In this document: positions 1 to 5,992 of the stretch, piece by piece
Position numbering within the stretch: position 1 is the first letter of the stretch
How the letters are laid out: each line of letters starts with the position of its first letter
Source of the DNA: CAYRTD01 sp964426915
GTDB lineage: Bacteria > Bacteroidota > Bacteroidia > Bacteroidales > GCA-2748055
Direction: 5' to 3'
Length of the DNA stretch: 18,443 nucleotides
Assembly: GCA_964426915.1 (NCBI GenBank)
Contig: CAYRTD010000075.1
Span: 1 to 18,443 of the forward strand
Made by a program: the position numbers and the translations under genes
The notes under the pieces: generated by a model
The model's input: the letters and a program-made list of their open reading frames with translations, nothing else
Told to the model about the DNA's origin: nothing
Database searches by the model: none

Positions 1-49
1 GACACGCGGTTGCAGCAACGCAGATATTGGACATTATGGACAGACACTA
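1..49. repeat. End of a dispersed palindromic element (left-edge copy, truncated by the window)
   Basis: Positions 10-49 are identical over 40 bases, in the same orientation, to the last 40 bases of the window (18404-18443). The shared stretch begins TTGCAGCAACGCAGATATTG and ends GGACAGACACTA. Positions 1-9 (GACACGCGG) do not match the corresponding bases of the right-hand copy (18395-18403). The identity is therefore a repeat and not a plain contig overlap. The copy ends in TA one base before the stop codon of the biotin-carrier gene. The rest of this copy lies outside the window, so I cannot say whether it is complete. Confidence 0.8.
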
Positions 50-50
50 A

Positions 51-584
51 TTAGGCTTTTTCTATTTCGATCATTACCTCATCCTTAATCACATTATCAT
101 TATTCTTAATGTTAATTTTCCTGATCTTTCCGTTTACATTGGAAACGATCTCATTTTGCATCTTCATAGCTTCGAGGATCAGAATAGGTTCTCCTTCTTT
201 GATATCAGAATTTTCTTCCACCATGATTTCTACAATTTTTCCCGGCATGGGTGCCATAACATTTTCTACCCTGGATACTGAACCGTTTTTGGAGAGTGTT
301 TTTCTTCTTTTAAAGGAAATAGGTGTTTCAACGGAAAAGGAATGCCATACTCCATTAATCATTATAATATACTTATTCTGATTTTTTTCGAGGATTTCCA
401 CATGATATTTCTTGTTCCTGAAAATAATATAGGAAAATCCCTTTTCATCTTCAACAATCTTTAAGTCAAATCTTTTACCCTTAATCTTAACCTTGGGATC
501 TAATGGATTAATAATTTCAAATTTTTTATTAGCCGGTGTACAGGCAATATATTTTTCTTTCTTTTTGCTTATCTTGTCTCTCAT
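51..584 (-). CDS. Biotin/lipoyl-containing carrier protein of an acyl-CoA carboxylase (BCCP)
   Basis: This small protein (177 residues from the ATG at 584) carries the biotin that shuttles carboxyl groups between the biotin carboxylase and carboxyltransferase encoded just upstream. The C-terminal 70 residues form the biotinyl domain: an APMPGK entry strand near residue 111, then the EAMKM attachment motif with the biotinylated lysine at about residue 141. The N-terminal 100 residues are lysine-rich and resemble the linker domain of carrier subunits in Bacteroidota carboxylases. The open frame extends back to a TTG at 638, which would overlap the upstream gene by 34 bases. I prefer the ATG at 584, which lies 20 bases after the biotin carboxylase stop codon. 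It is the last visible gene of the operon, and its stop codon abuts the left-edge repeat. Biotin carrier identity is firm; the start is less so. Confidence 0.88.
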   Translation of the reverse strand: MRDKISKKKEKYIACTPANKKFEIINPLDPKVKIKGKRFDLKIVEDEKGFSYIIFRNKKYHVEILEKNQNKYIIMINGVWHSFSVETPISFKRRKTLSKNGSVSRVENVMAPMPGKIVEIMVEENSDIKEGEPILILEAMKMQNEIVSNVNGKIRKINIKNNDNVIKDEVMIEIEKA

Positions 585-604
585 AAGGATATTCGTTTTT
601 TGGT

Positions 605-2110
605 TTATAACGACCTGAGTCTTTTCTTTAATAACCAAGGTGTTATATTCTTTCCTTTTTCAAAATCCACTGCACGCATCTTTTCATTTTCAATTTCCCT
701 TACAAAATCGTAAGTCGCAAAAAAAGCTGCAAGCATCTCTTCTTCCGGGTCTACATGATAATGGATTTTCATTTCATTGGTGAGAAAAGAAGTGTCATAT
801 TCCCCTTTCCTGAATTTCTTATTAGCAAGTACTGCATTGCAGAAAGGAATGGTCGTTTTAAGCCCCTTGATCCAGAGTTTTTTCAATGCATTACGGGAAT
901 ACAATATTGCTTTTTCTCTGGTATCTCCGTAAACGATCAACTTTGCGATCATAGAATCAAAATAGGGGGTTATGGCAGATCCTTCAATAATTCCGGTGTC
1001 GATACGGATATTCTTACTCCTTGGATAAGAAATCTTTTCAATTGTCCCAAGGCTGGGAGAGAATCCGGCCTGAACATCTTCAGCATTAATCCTGTATTCA
1101 AATGCCCATCCTTCGATTTTCACCTCTTCCTGTTTCAGGGGAAGCTCTTCTCCCTGGGCTACCTTTATCTGCCACTCAATAAGATCAAGACCGGTTACCA
1201 TTTCCGTCACCGGGTGTTCCACCTGAATTCTGGTGTTCATCTCCATGAAATAGAAGTCAGATTTATCATCCAGCAAAAACTCAACCGTTCCGGCACTGAA
1301 GTAGTTAACAGATTTTGCTATATTAATTGCTGCTTCACCCATTCGTTTTCTGAGAGCAGGGCTCAGGGCTGAAGAAGGAGATTCCTCAATAAGTTTCTGG
1401 TGCTTCCTTTGAACTGAACATTCTCTCTCGCCCAGATGAATAATATTTCCTTTTGTATCTCCGAATATCTGGAACTCTATGTGCCTCGGATTTCGCACAT
1501 ACTTCTCAACAAAAACAGAAGGATCATTAAATACTTTTCCTGCTTCTGAACTTGCCATCTTGAACAACTTTTCAACTTCCTTTCCTTTTTCAACGATCCG
1601 CATTCCTCTCCCACCACCTCCTGAGGCGGCTTTTAAAATGACCGGATATCCGATTTTATCAGCAATTTCTTTTGCTTCTTCGGCAGATTTTACATTACCA
1701 TGGCTTCCTTCAAGGAGAGGAACTTTATTCTTTCTGGCCAATTGCTTGGCAATGGTTTTATTTCCCATCTTATAAATGGCATCGGAAGAAGGTCCGATAA
1801 AAATCAGATTTTCTTCTTCACATCTTTTTGCGAAGTACGGACTCTCGGCAAGAAATCCGTAGCCGGGGTGTACTGCCTGAATCCTATGTTCTTTTGCCGC
1901 CCCTATAATTGCATCTATATCAAGGAATTCTGGAATATCATCCAGCCTCTCGGTAAAGTCAATTATTTTATCGGCCTGTGAAAGATAAAAAGCATAGGGT
2001 TCTTTTGAAGTCTTAATGGCCCAGGTTTCAATACCCATTTTTTTTGCTGTATGCATAATTCTTACAGCAATTTCACCACGGTTAGCAATTAATATGCTTT
2101 TAATTTTCAT
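605..2110 (-). CDS. accC: Biotin carboxylase subunit of an acyl-CoA carboxylase
   Basis: This is an ATP-grasp enzyme (501 residues) that uses ATP and bicarbonate to carboxylate biotin on the carrier protein. The N-terminal domain starts ILIANRGEIAVRI. The ATP-binding glycine-rich loop KAASGGGGRGM is at residues 160-170. Catalytic positions expected from E. coli AccC are present: K160, H210, E277, E290 in FMEMNTRIQVEHP, R294, E298 and R340. The C-terminal domain carries the FSPSLGTIE motif, and there is no fused biotinyl domain. It lies 9 bases downstream of the carboxyltransferase gene and is followed by the carrier gene, so the three are almost certainly one operon. The last 35 residues after the conserved fold are a charged extension. 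An acyl-CoA (propionyl or acetyl) carboxylase role is supported by the partner, and a pyruvate carboxylase subunit is less likely. Confidence 0.93.
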   Translation of the reverse strand: MKIKSILIANRGEIAVRIMHTAKKMGIETWAIKTSKEPYAFYLSQADKIIDFTERLDDIPEFLDIDAIIGAAKEHRIQAVHPGYGFLAESPYFAKRCEEENLIFIGPSSDAIYKMGNKTIAKQLARKNKVPLLEGSHGNVKSAEEAKEIADKIGYPVILKAASGGGGRGMRIVEKGKEVEKLFKMASSEAGKVFNDPSVFVEKYVRNPRHIEFQIFGDTKGNIIHLGERECSVQRKHQKLIEESPSSALSPALRKRMGEAAINIAKSVNYFSAGTVEFLLDDKSDFYFMEMNTRIQVEHPVTEMVTGLDLIEWQIKVAQGEELPLKQEEVKIEGWAFEYRINAEDVQAGFSPSLGTIEKISYPRSKNIRIDTGIIEGSAITPYFDSMIAKLIVYGDTREKAILYSRNALKKLWIKGLKTTIPFCNAVLANKKFRKGEYDTSFLTNEMKIHYHVDPEEEMLAAFFATYDFVREIENEKMRAVDFEKGKNITPWLLKKRLRSL

Positions 2111-2119
2111 AAAACAATT

Positions 2120-3676
2120 TTATAAAGGAATATTTCCGTGTTTCCTGGATGGAACATTAACATGTTTGTTCTCTAATGCATCAAAAGCAGAGATCAGTTT
2201 AAGCCGGGTAAGAGCAGGATCGATAACTTCGTCAATATATCCCCTCTCGTCGGCTACATAGGGATTGGCAATATCATTCCGGTATTGCATGGCAAGTTCC
2301 TTTTTCAACTTATCCGGATCATCCGATTCCGCTAACTCCCTTTTATACAAAATAGCAACGGCACCTTCAGGTCCCATTACAGCAATTTCAGCTGTAGGCC
2401 ATGCAAAATTAAAATCGCCTCCAAGATTCTTACTGTTCATCACACAATAAGCACCGCCATACGACTTCCTGAGAATGACGGTAATCCGTGGAACTGTAGC
2501 GTCAGCATAGGCATACAAGAGTTTTGCGCCATGCCTTATGATCCCGTTATGTTCCTGATCGAGACCGGGTAAAAATCCCGGAACATCTTCAAAGGTTAAA
2601 AGGGGAATGTTAAATGAATCACAGAAACGGATAAACCTTGCTCCTTTCATTGAAGAGTTTATGTCCAGTGTTCCGGCAAGCACCTTTGGCTGATTTGCAA
2701 TAACACCAATGGTCTTCCCCCCTAACCTGGCAAATCCAACCACAATATTTTGAGCAAAATTTTCAGAAATTTCAAAAAAGCTGTTTCTATCAGTGACCAG
2801 GCTTATCACCTCTTTTACATCATAGGGTTTGTTTGCGTCATCCGGTACAATATCCCTGAGCTTGGGAATCTCCACTTCTGCCTCCCCATCGTCACAGCTA
2901 ACCATGGGAGGATTATCCAGATTATTGGACGGAAGATAGGAAAGAAGCTTTTTAACGCCAAATAAGGTGTTTTCATCGTCCTCGTAGATCATTTGCGCAA
3001 TGCCGCTTTTTTTTGCATGGATTTCCGCTCCCCCCAGATCTTCAAGACTTACATCTTCATTAAGGACCTCCTTTACTACATTCGGGCCTGTAACAAACAT
3101 GTAACTTGTCTTATTTGTCATAAATACATAATCGGTAATTGATGGAGAGTATACTGCTCCACCAGCAGCCGGACCCATTATAACGGAAATTTGTGGTATA
3201 ACACCAGAGGCCTGAACATTACGATAAAAAATTGATGCATAACCAGCAAGGCTGGCAATTCCCTCCTGTATCCGGGCACCTCCGGAATCTATCAGCCCAA
3301 TAATGGGAGCTCCCATTTTTAGAGCCATATCCTGAATTTTTGCGATCTTGGCAGCATGTACCTGACCAAGTGAGCCGCCCATAATATTAAAATCCTGAGA
3401 ATAAACAAAACTCAGGCGACCACTGATCCTACCATGACCAATGATAACTCCGTCTCCGTATGAGTCGACAATTTTACCAAATCCACTTGATCCGCCAGGC
3501 TTTACAAAAGCATCAATCTCTTCAAAAGTCCCGGTATCAAACAAAATATTAATCCTTTCACGGGCAGTCAGCTTTCCCCTTTTATGTTGTTTTTCTCTTG
3601 CAACCTCATCATTCTGCTTTTGAAATTGCTCTTTCCTTTTAAGGAATTTTGAAAAATTTCTACCATTTACATCCAT
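2120..3676 (-). CDS. Acyl-CoA carboxylase carboxyltransferase (beta) subunit, propionyl-CoA carboxylase type
   Basis: This crotonase-fold carboxyltransferase (518 residues from the ATG at 3676) moves the carboxyl group from biotin to an acyl-CoA. It has the KLTARERI entry motif near residue 35. The N-domain oxyanion residues are in SGGARIQEG (131-139) and MGPAAGGA (167-174), and the C-domain ones in SYGGAYC (405-411). The residue that sets substrate choice in Streptomyces homologues (Asp in PccB, Ile in AccB) is Cys411 here, so acetyl- versus propionyl-CoA cannot be read off. Methylmalonyl-CoA decarboxylase alpha subunits look similar, but the adjacent ATP-dependent biotin carboxylase and the absence of decarboxylase membrane subunits argue for a carboxylase. 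An in-frame TTG at 3706, preceded by AGGA, would add ten residues. It is the first gene of the operon. Confidence 0.9.
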   Translation of the reverse strand: MDVNGRNFSKFLKRKEQFQKQNDEVAREKQHKRGKLTARERINILFDTGTFEEIDAFVKPGGSSGFGKIVDSYGDGVIIGHGRISGRLSFVYSQDFNIMGGSLGQVHAAKIAKIQDMALKMGAPIIGLIDSGGARIQEGIASLAGYASIFYRNVQASGVIPQISVIMGPAAGGAVYSPSITDYVFMTNKTSYMFVTGPNVVKEVLNEDVSLEDLGGAEIHAKKSGIAQMIYEDDENTLFGVKKLLSYLPSNNLDNPPMVSCDDGEAEVEIPKLRDIVPDDANKPYDVKEVISLVTDRNSFFEISENFAQNIVVGFARLGGKTIGVIANQPKVLAGTLDINSSMKGARFIRFCDSFNIPLLTFEDVPGFLPGLDQEHNGIIRHGAKLLYAYADATVPRITVILRKSYGGAYCVMNSKNLGGDFNFAWPTAEIAVMGPEGAVAILYKRELAESDDPDKLKKELAMQYRNDIANPYVADERGYIDEVIDPALTRLKLISAFDALENKHVNVPSRKHGNIPL

Positions 3677-4025
3677 AGAATGCAGTTTAATTATCAAAAA
3701 AGACAATTTAGTCCTTTTCTGCTCTCATTGCAAATTAAAGAAAAAAAAAGCAAGCCTGAAAATAGAACATTAATCACTTCATAGCTCACAACAAATGTAA
3801 TAATAATATTAATTTTTAGAACCACTTTGATTATTAAGGCCCAACAACAAGTGCTATTAAATTGTTTATCTGGGTTTTAACTATGCAATATTTCTCGAAT
3901 GGAATATAAATTTTTACACCCCTTCCCCCATCTTAACATCAAAGGCCTGGATTTCCATTACAAAGATCCGGAAATCTGAATATTATTTGAATGCTCAACA
4001 AATATCTGAAAACATTAAACAAAAA
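3677..4025. other. Gene-free region upstream of the carboxylase operon
   Basis: No convincing reading frame is visible in these roughly 350 bases. The side next to the carboxyltransferase gene should hold the operon promoter, and a -7-like box is listed separately at 3792-3799. The middle is low-complexity AT. A perfect 7-base inverted repeat, GATTTCC (3950-3956) and GGAAATC (3970-3976), sits between the terminator of the next gene and that promoter region. I see no tRNA, riboswitch consensus or mobile-element trace here. Confidence 0.6.
3792..3799 (-). promoter_or_regulatory. Candidate -7 box (TACATTTG) for the carboxylase operon
   Basis: On the minus strand these bases read TACATTTG, an exact match to the Bacteroidota -7 consensus TAnnTTTG. 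It would give a leader of about 110 bases before the ATG at 3676. No clear TTTG or TTG lies at the -33 distance, so the assignment rests on one box in AT-rich DNA. Confidence 0.3.
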
Positions 4026-4049
4026 CCGCCGCACCTCACGGTGCAGCGG
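4021..4049 (-). terminator. Rho-independent terminator downstream of ssb
   Basis: Positions 4026-4035 and 4040-4049 pair into a GC-rich 10-base stem (CCGCCGCACC with GGTGCAGCGG) with one C-A mismatch and a TCAC loop. On the minus strand the stem is followed directly by TTTTTGTTT. It lies about 60 bases past the ssb stop codon. A second, shorter inverted repeat, GCGAAAT (4060-4066) and ATTTCGC (4079-4085), lies between the two. Confidence 0.85.
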
Positions 4050-4108
4050 AAAAATTAGAGCGAAATCCACGAACATAAATTTCGCCCGAAAAACCCCAAA
4101 AGAACTTT

Positions 4109-4447
4109 TTAGTTTTTTGATGACAGAAATAAGAAATTATCACATACAATCTCCGTTGAATATTTTTTAACACCTTCTTTATCCTCCCATGAAGAGGTAT
4201 GCAGTTTGCCTTCAACATAGATCGGGTCACCTTTTTTGACATAATCCTTGACCAGTTCGGCTTTCTTGTTCCAGGCCACCACTCTGTGCCATTCGGTCTT
4301 TTTAATCTCTTTTCCCTCTTTATCCTTGAAATACTCATTAGTTGCAATTGAAAATTTTGCAACCCTTCCATTTTCATTTGTTGTATTTACCTGTGGGTCG
4401 TCTCCGACATTACCCACAAGGGTAACTTTGTTAATTCCGTTTTTCAT
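4109..4447 (-). CDS. ssb: Short single-stranded DNA-binding protein
   Basis: This is an OB-fold protein of 112 residues that coats single-stranded DNA during replication, repair or recombination. It starts MKNGINKVTLVGNVGDDPQV and continues with the family pattern AKFSIATNEYF, TEWHRVVAWNKKAE (Trp53 and Trp59) and GDPIYVEGKLHTSSW (Trp87). It stops right after the fold, at FLFLSSKN, and lacks the disordered linker and acidic DDDIPF-like tip through which full-length SSB recruits partner enzymes. Many Bacteroidota carry such short SSB paralogues in addition to a full-length one, so this may not be the main replicative copy. The reading frame runs back to a TTG at 4504, but the ATG at 4447 fits the family start exactly. 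It lies 128 bases after the TPR protein gene and ahead of a strong terminator. Confidence 0.93.
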   Translation of the reverse strand: MKNGINKVTLVGNVGDDPQVNTTNENGRVAKFSIATNEYFKDKEGKEIKKTEWHRVVAWNKKAELVKDYVKKGDPIYVEGKLHTSSWEDKEGVKKYSTEIVCDNFLFLSSKN

Positions 4448-4575
4448 AAGTCTAAAATTTAAGATTTTTATTCTCTCTCTATATCTTAATAGAAAAAAGG
4501 ACAAAATCTCAGCGTATGTTTTAATACTTTTTTTGGGGAAAAATAGGGCCAGGCTGTTATGGCGCTGTATATCAG

Positions 4576-5340
4576 CTATTTAATTCGCTGAATTTTTTTT
4601 AGAATTTTTGCCGATCTTTCGGAATATGCGGATTGTTCTCTGGAAATTTCATAGAACAATTTCTCCGCTTCTTCAAAATCACTTTCCTTTAGTAAAGCAA
4701 GTGCAAGATACCAGCGACTGTGTTCCTGGTAGTAACTGAAAGGGCTTTCAATTACAATCCGGAAATGCTTTTTCGCTTCCATATAATCACCTAATTCGAG
4801 GCTGGTAAGTCCCATATAATAATTAGCAAGAATTGTTTCTTCAGGATCTATACCAAGATAAGCTTCAAGGTTTGCTCTTGAAAGTTCATAATTTTCATTA
4901 TGATAAGCTTCAATACCTGCTGTCAGGTTTGTCTCCTCAGAAGAAATACCTGCACTACGACTTCCGAAATCGGCTGTTGCAGGAACATAATAGCTTTCGA
5001 ATAATAAATCTTCATCGGGCCGGTTTAAATTAATCAAGAGAAATAATCCTACCAAAAAAACCGCCGTCAGGGAATAAAATAAAAAGTATCTCCCAGCTGG
5101 TTTTAATCCTGGTCTACTGCTTTTCTCCTCAGAATTAGTTATAATTCTCTTATAACTTGCTTCAAGTTTTTTCCTGAATACCCCCTCATTCCCGGACTTA
5201 ATACTCCCTTCGATCAGACGGTGCAGATCAAGCTCCTCCACCAGTTCAGGATCTCTTTGCAGATCCTGCCGGAAAGATTTGAGTTCTTGTTCAGACATGT
5301 TACCATCTAGGTATTGCTGTATTCTCTCTGAGCTTCTCAT
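4576..5340 (-). CDS. Membrane-anchored TPR protein, probable partner/anti-sigma of the adjacent ECF sigma factor
   Basis: The protein has 254 residues in three parts. Residues 1-70 are a charged helical cytoplasmic region (RIQQYLDGNMSEQELKSF, then DPELVEELDLHRLIEG) of the type seen at the N-terminus of Bacteroidota anti-sigma-like proteins. Residues 85-106 are a single hydrophobic transmembrane helix. Residues 135-250 are TPR-like repeats, including ANYYMGLTSLELGDYMEAKKHF and WYLALALLKESDFEEAEKLF, which would lie in the periplasm. There is no zinc-binding HxxxCxxC motif. The gene overlaps the sigma gene by 41 bases. A second ATG at 5298, just after the sigma stop codon, is possible but would cut off the conserved N-terminus. 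I infer that it holds the sigma factor at the membrane or relays a periplasmic signal; a general TPR scaffold is the alternative. Confidence 0.72.
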   Translation of the reverse strand: MRSSERIQQYLDGNMSEQELKSFRQDLQRDPELVEELDLHRLIEGSIKSGNEGVFRKKLEASYKRIITNSEEKSSRPGLKPAGRYFLFYSLTAVFLVGLFLLINLNRPDEDLLFESYYVPATADFGSRSAGISSEETNLTAGIEAYHNENYELSRANLEAYLGIDPEETILANYYMGLTSLELGDYMEAKKHFRIVIESPFSYYQEHSRWYLALALLKESDFEEAEKLFYEISREQSAYSERSAKILKKIQRIK

Positions 5341-5911
5341 TCTTTAATTCTTTATACTCCGGGCTATTCCATATCATTCTTACAAGAAGGTTTTTACAGG
5401 TTGTTTTTCGGTTTTTGGTATATTGAATAGTGGAAAATCCTAAAATTTCTTTTATCAACTCCAATGGTGTTTCATCGAAGGATAATTGCAAAATCTGCTG
5501 ACACTCTTTCCCCAATTGCTTAAACTGTTTCCATACCAACTTTTGTTTTTCCATATGGATCATATCATCCAGGATCTGGTTATCCACTTCTGAAAATTCC
5601 TGTTCATAGGAAGAAATTTCAAATCCATAACGGGTAAATCTTCGTTGCTGTTTCAGCCAAAGAATTTTGCAAACTGCAAATAAAAAAGTATTAAAACGGG
5701 TATGGAGAAAATGAGGATTTCTTTTTGCTCTCATGTAAATTACCACAAGTGCATCCTGAAAAATATCCTTAGCATCTTCTGATGATCCCTTACTGGATAA
5801 AATAAATTTTTGAATGCCCGGATAGTAATTTTTATACAAACTTTTCAGTATATGGAAATTCTCCTCAAGAATTCCATCAATTATATATTGATCGCTGTAT
5901 ATTTCCATCAT
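5300..5911 (-). CDS. ECF-type RNA polymerase sigma factor
   Basis: This 203-residue sigma-70-family regulator directs RNA polymerase to a specific promoter set. Region 2 is visible as SSEDAKDIFQDALVVIYMRA (about residues 42-61) followed by FNTFLFAVCKILWLKQQRR, which includes the promoter-melting segment. Region 4 is the helix-turn-helix from about residue 133 (LGKECQQILQLSFDETPLELIKEILG, then YTKNRKTTCKNLL). There is no region 1.1 or 3, as expected for ECF factors. Two consecutive ATGs, at 5911 and 5908, are equally good starts. The gene overlaps the TPR protein gene downstream and is served by a near-consensus promoter a few bases before the start. The region 4 recognition helix diverges from common ECF groups, so the target genes cannot be guessed. 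Confidence 0.85.
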   Translation of the reverse strand: MMEIYSDQYIIDGILEENFHILKSLYKNYYPGIQKFILSSKGSSEDAKDIFQDALVVIYMRAKRNPHFLHTRFNTFLFAVCKILWLKQQRRFTRYGFEISSYEQEFSEVDNQILDDMIHMEKQKLVWKQFKQLGKECQQILQLSFDETPLELIKEILGFSTIQYTKNRKTTCKNLLVRMIWNSPEYKELKNEKLRENTAIPRW

Positions 5912-5923
5912 CTAACAATCTTC

Positions 5924-5954
5924 CAAAAATAGAACTAATCTTTAGATTGACAAA
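5924..5954 (-). promoter_or_regulatory. Bacteroidota-type promoter of the sigma/TPR operon
   Basis: The minus strand reads TTTG (5954-5951), a 19-base spacer, then TATTTTTG (5931-5924). Both boxes match the Bacteroidota housekeeping consensus (-33 TTTG, -7 TAnnTTTG) at the expected spacing. Transcription would start near 5917, leaving a leader of only about 6-9 bases before the ATG at 5911 or 5908. Confidence 0.7.
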
Positions 5955-5992
5955 CAGAATGTCCTGCTAAATGAATTTTGAATCACAGGTGA

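Noticed and set aside
2120..3676. Carboxyltransferase as the alpha subunit of a sodium-pumping methylmalonyl-CoA decarboxylase
   Set aside because: The adjacent gene is an ATP-dependent biotin carboxylase and no membrane decarboxylase subunit is visible, although the left edge of the operon is cut off.
4036..4377. 113-codon minus-strand open frame overlapping ssb
   Set aside because: It lies almost wholly inside ssb in another frame, runs through the ssb terminator, and its product resembles no protein I recognise.
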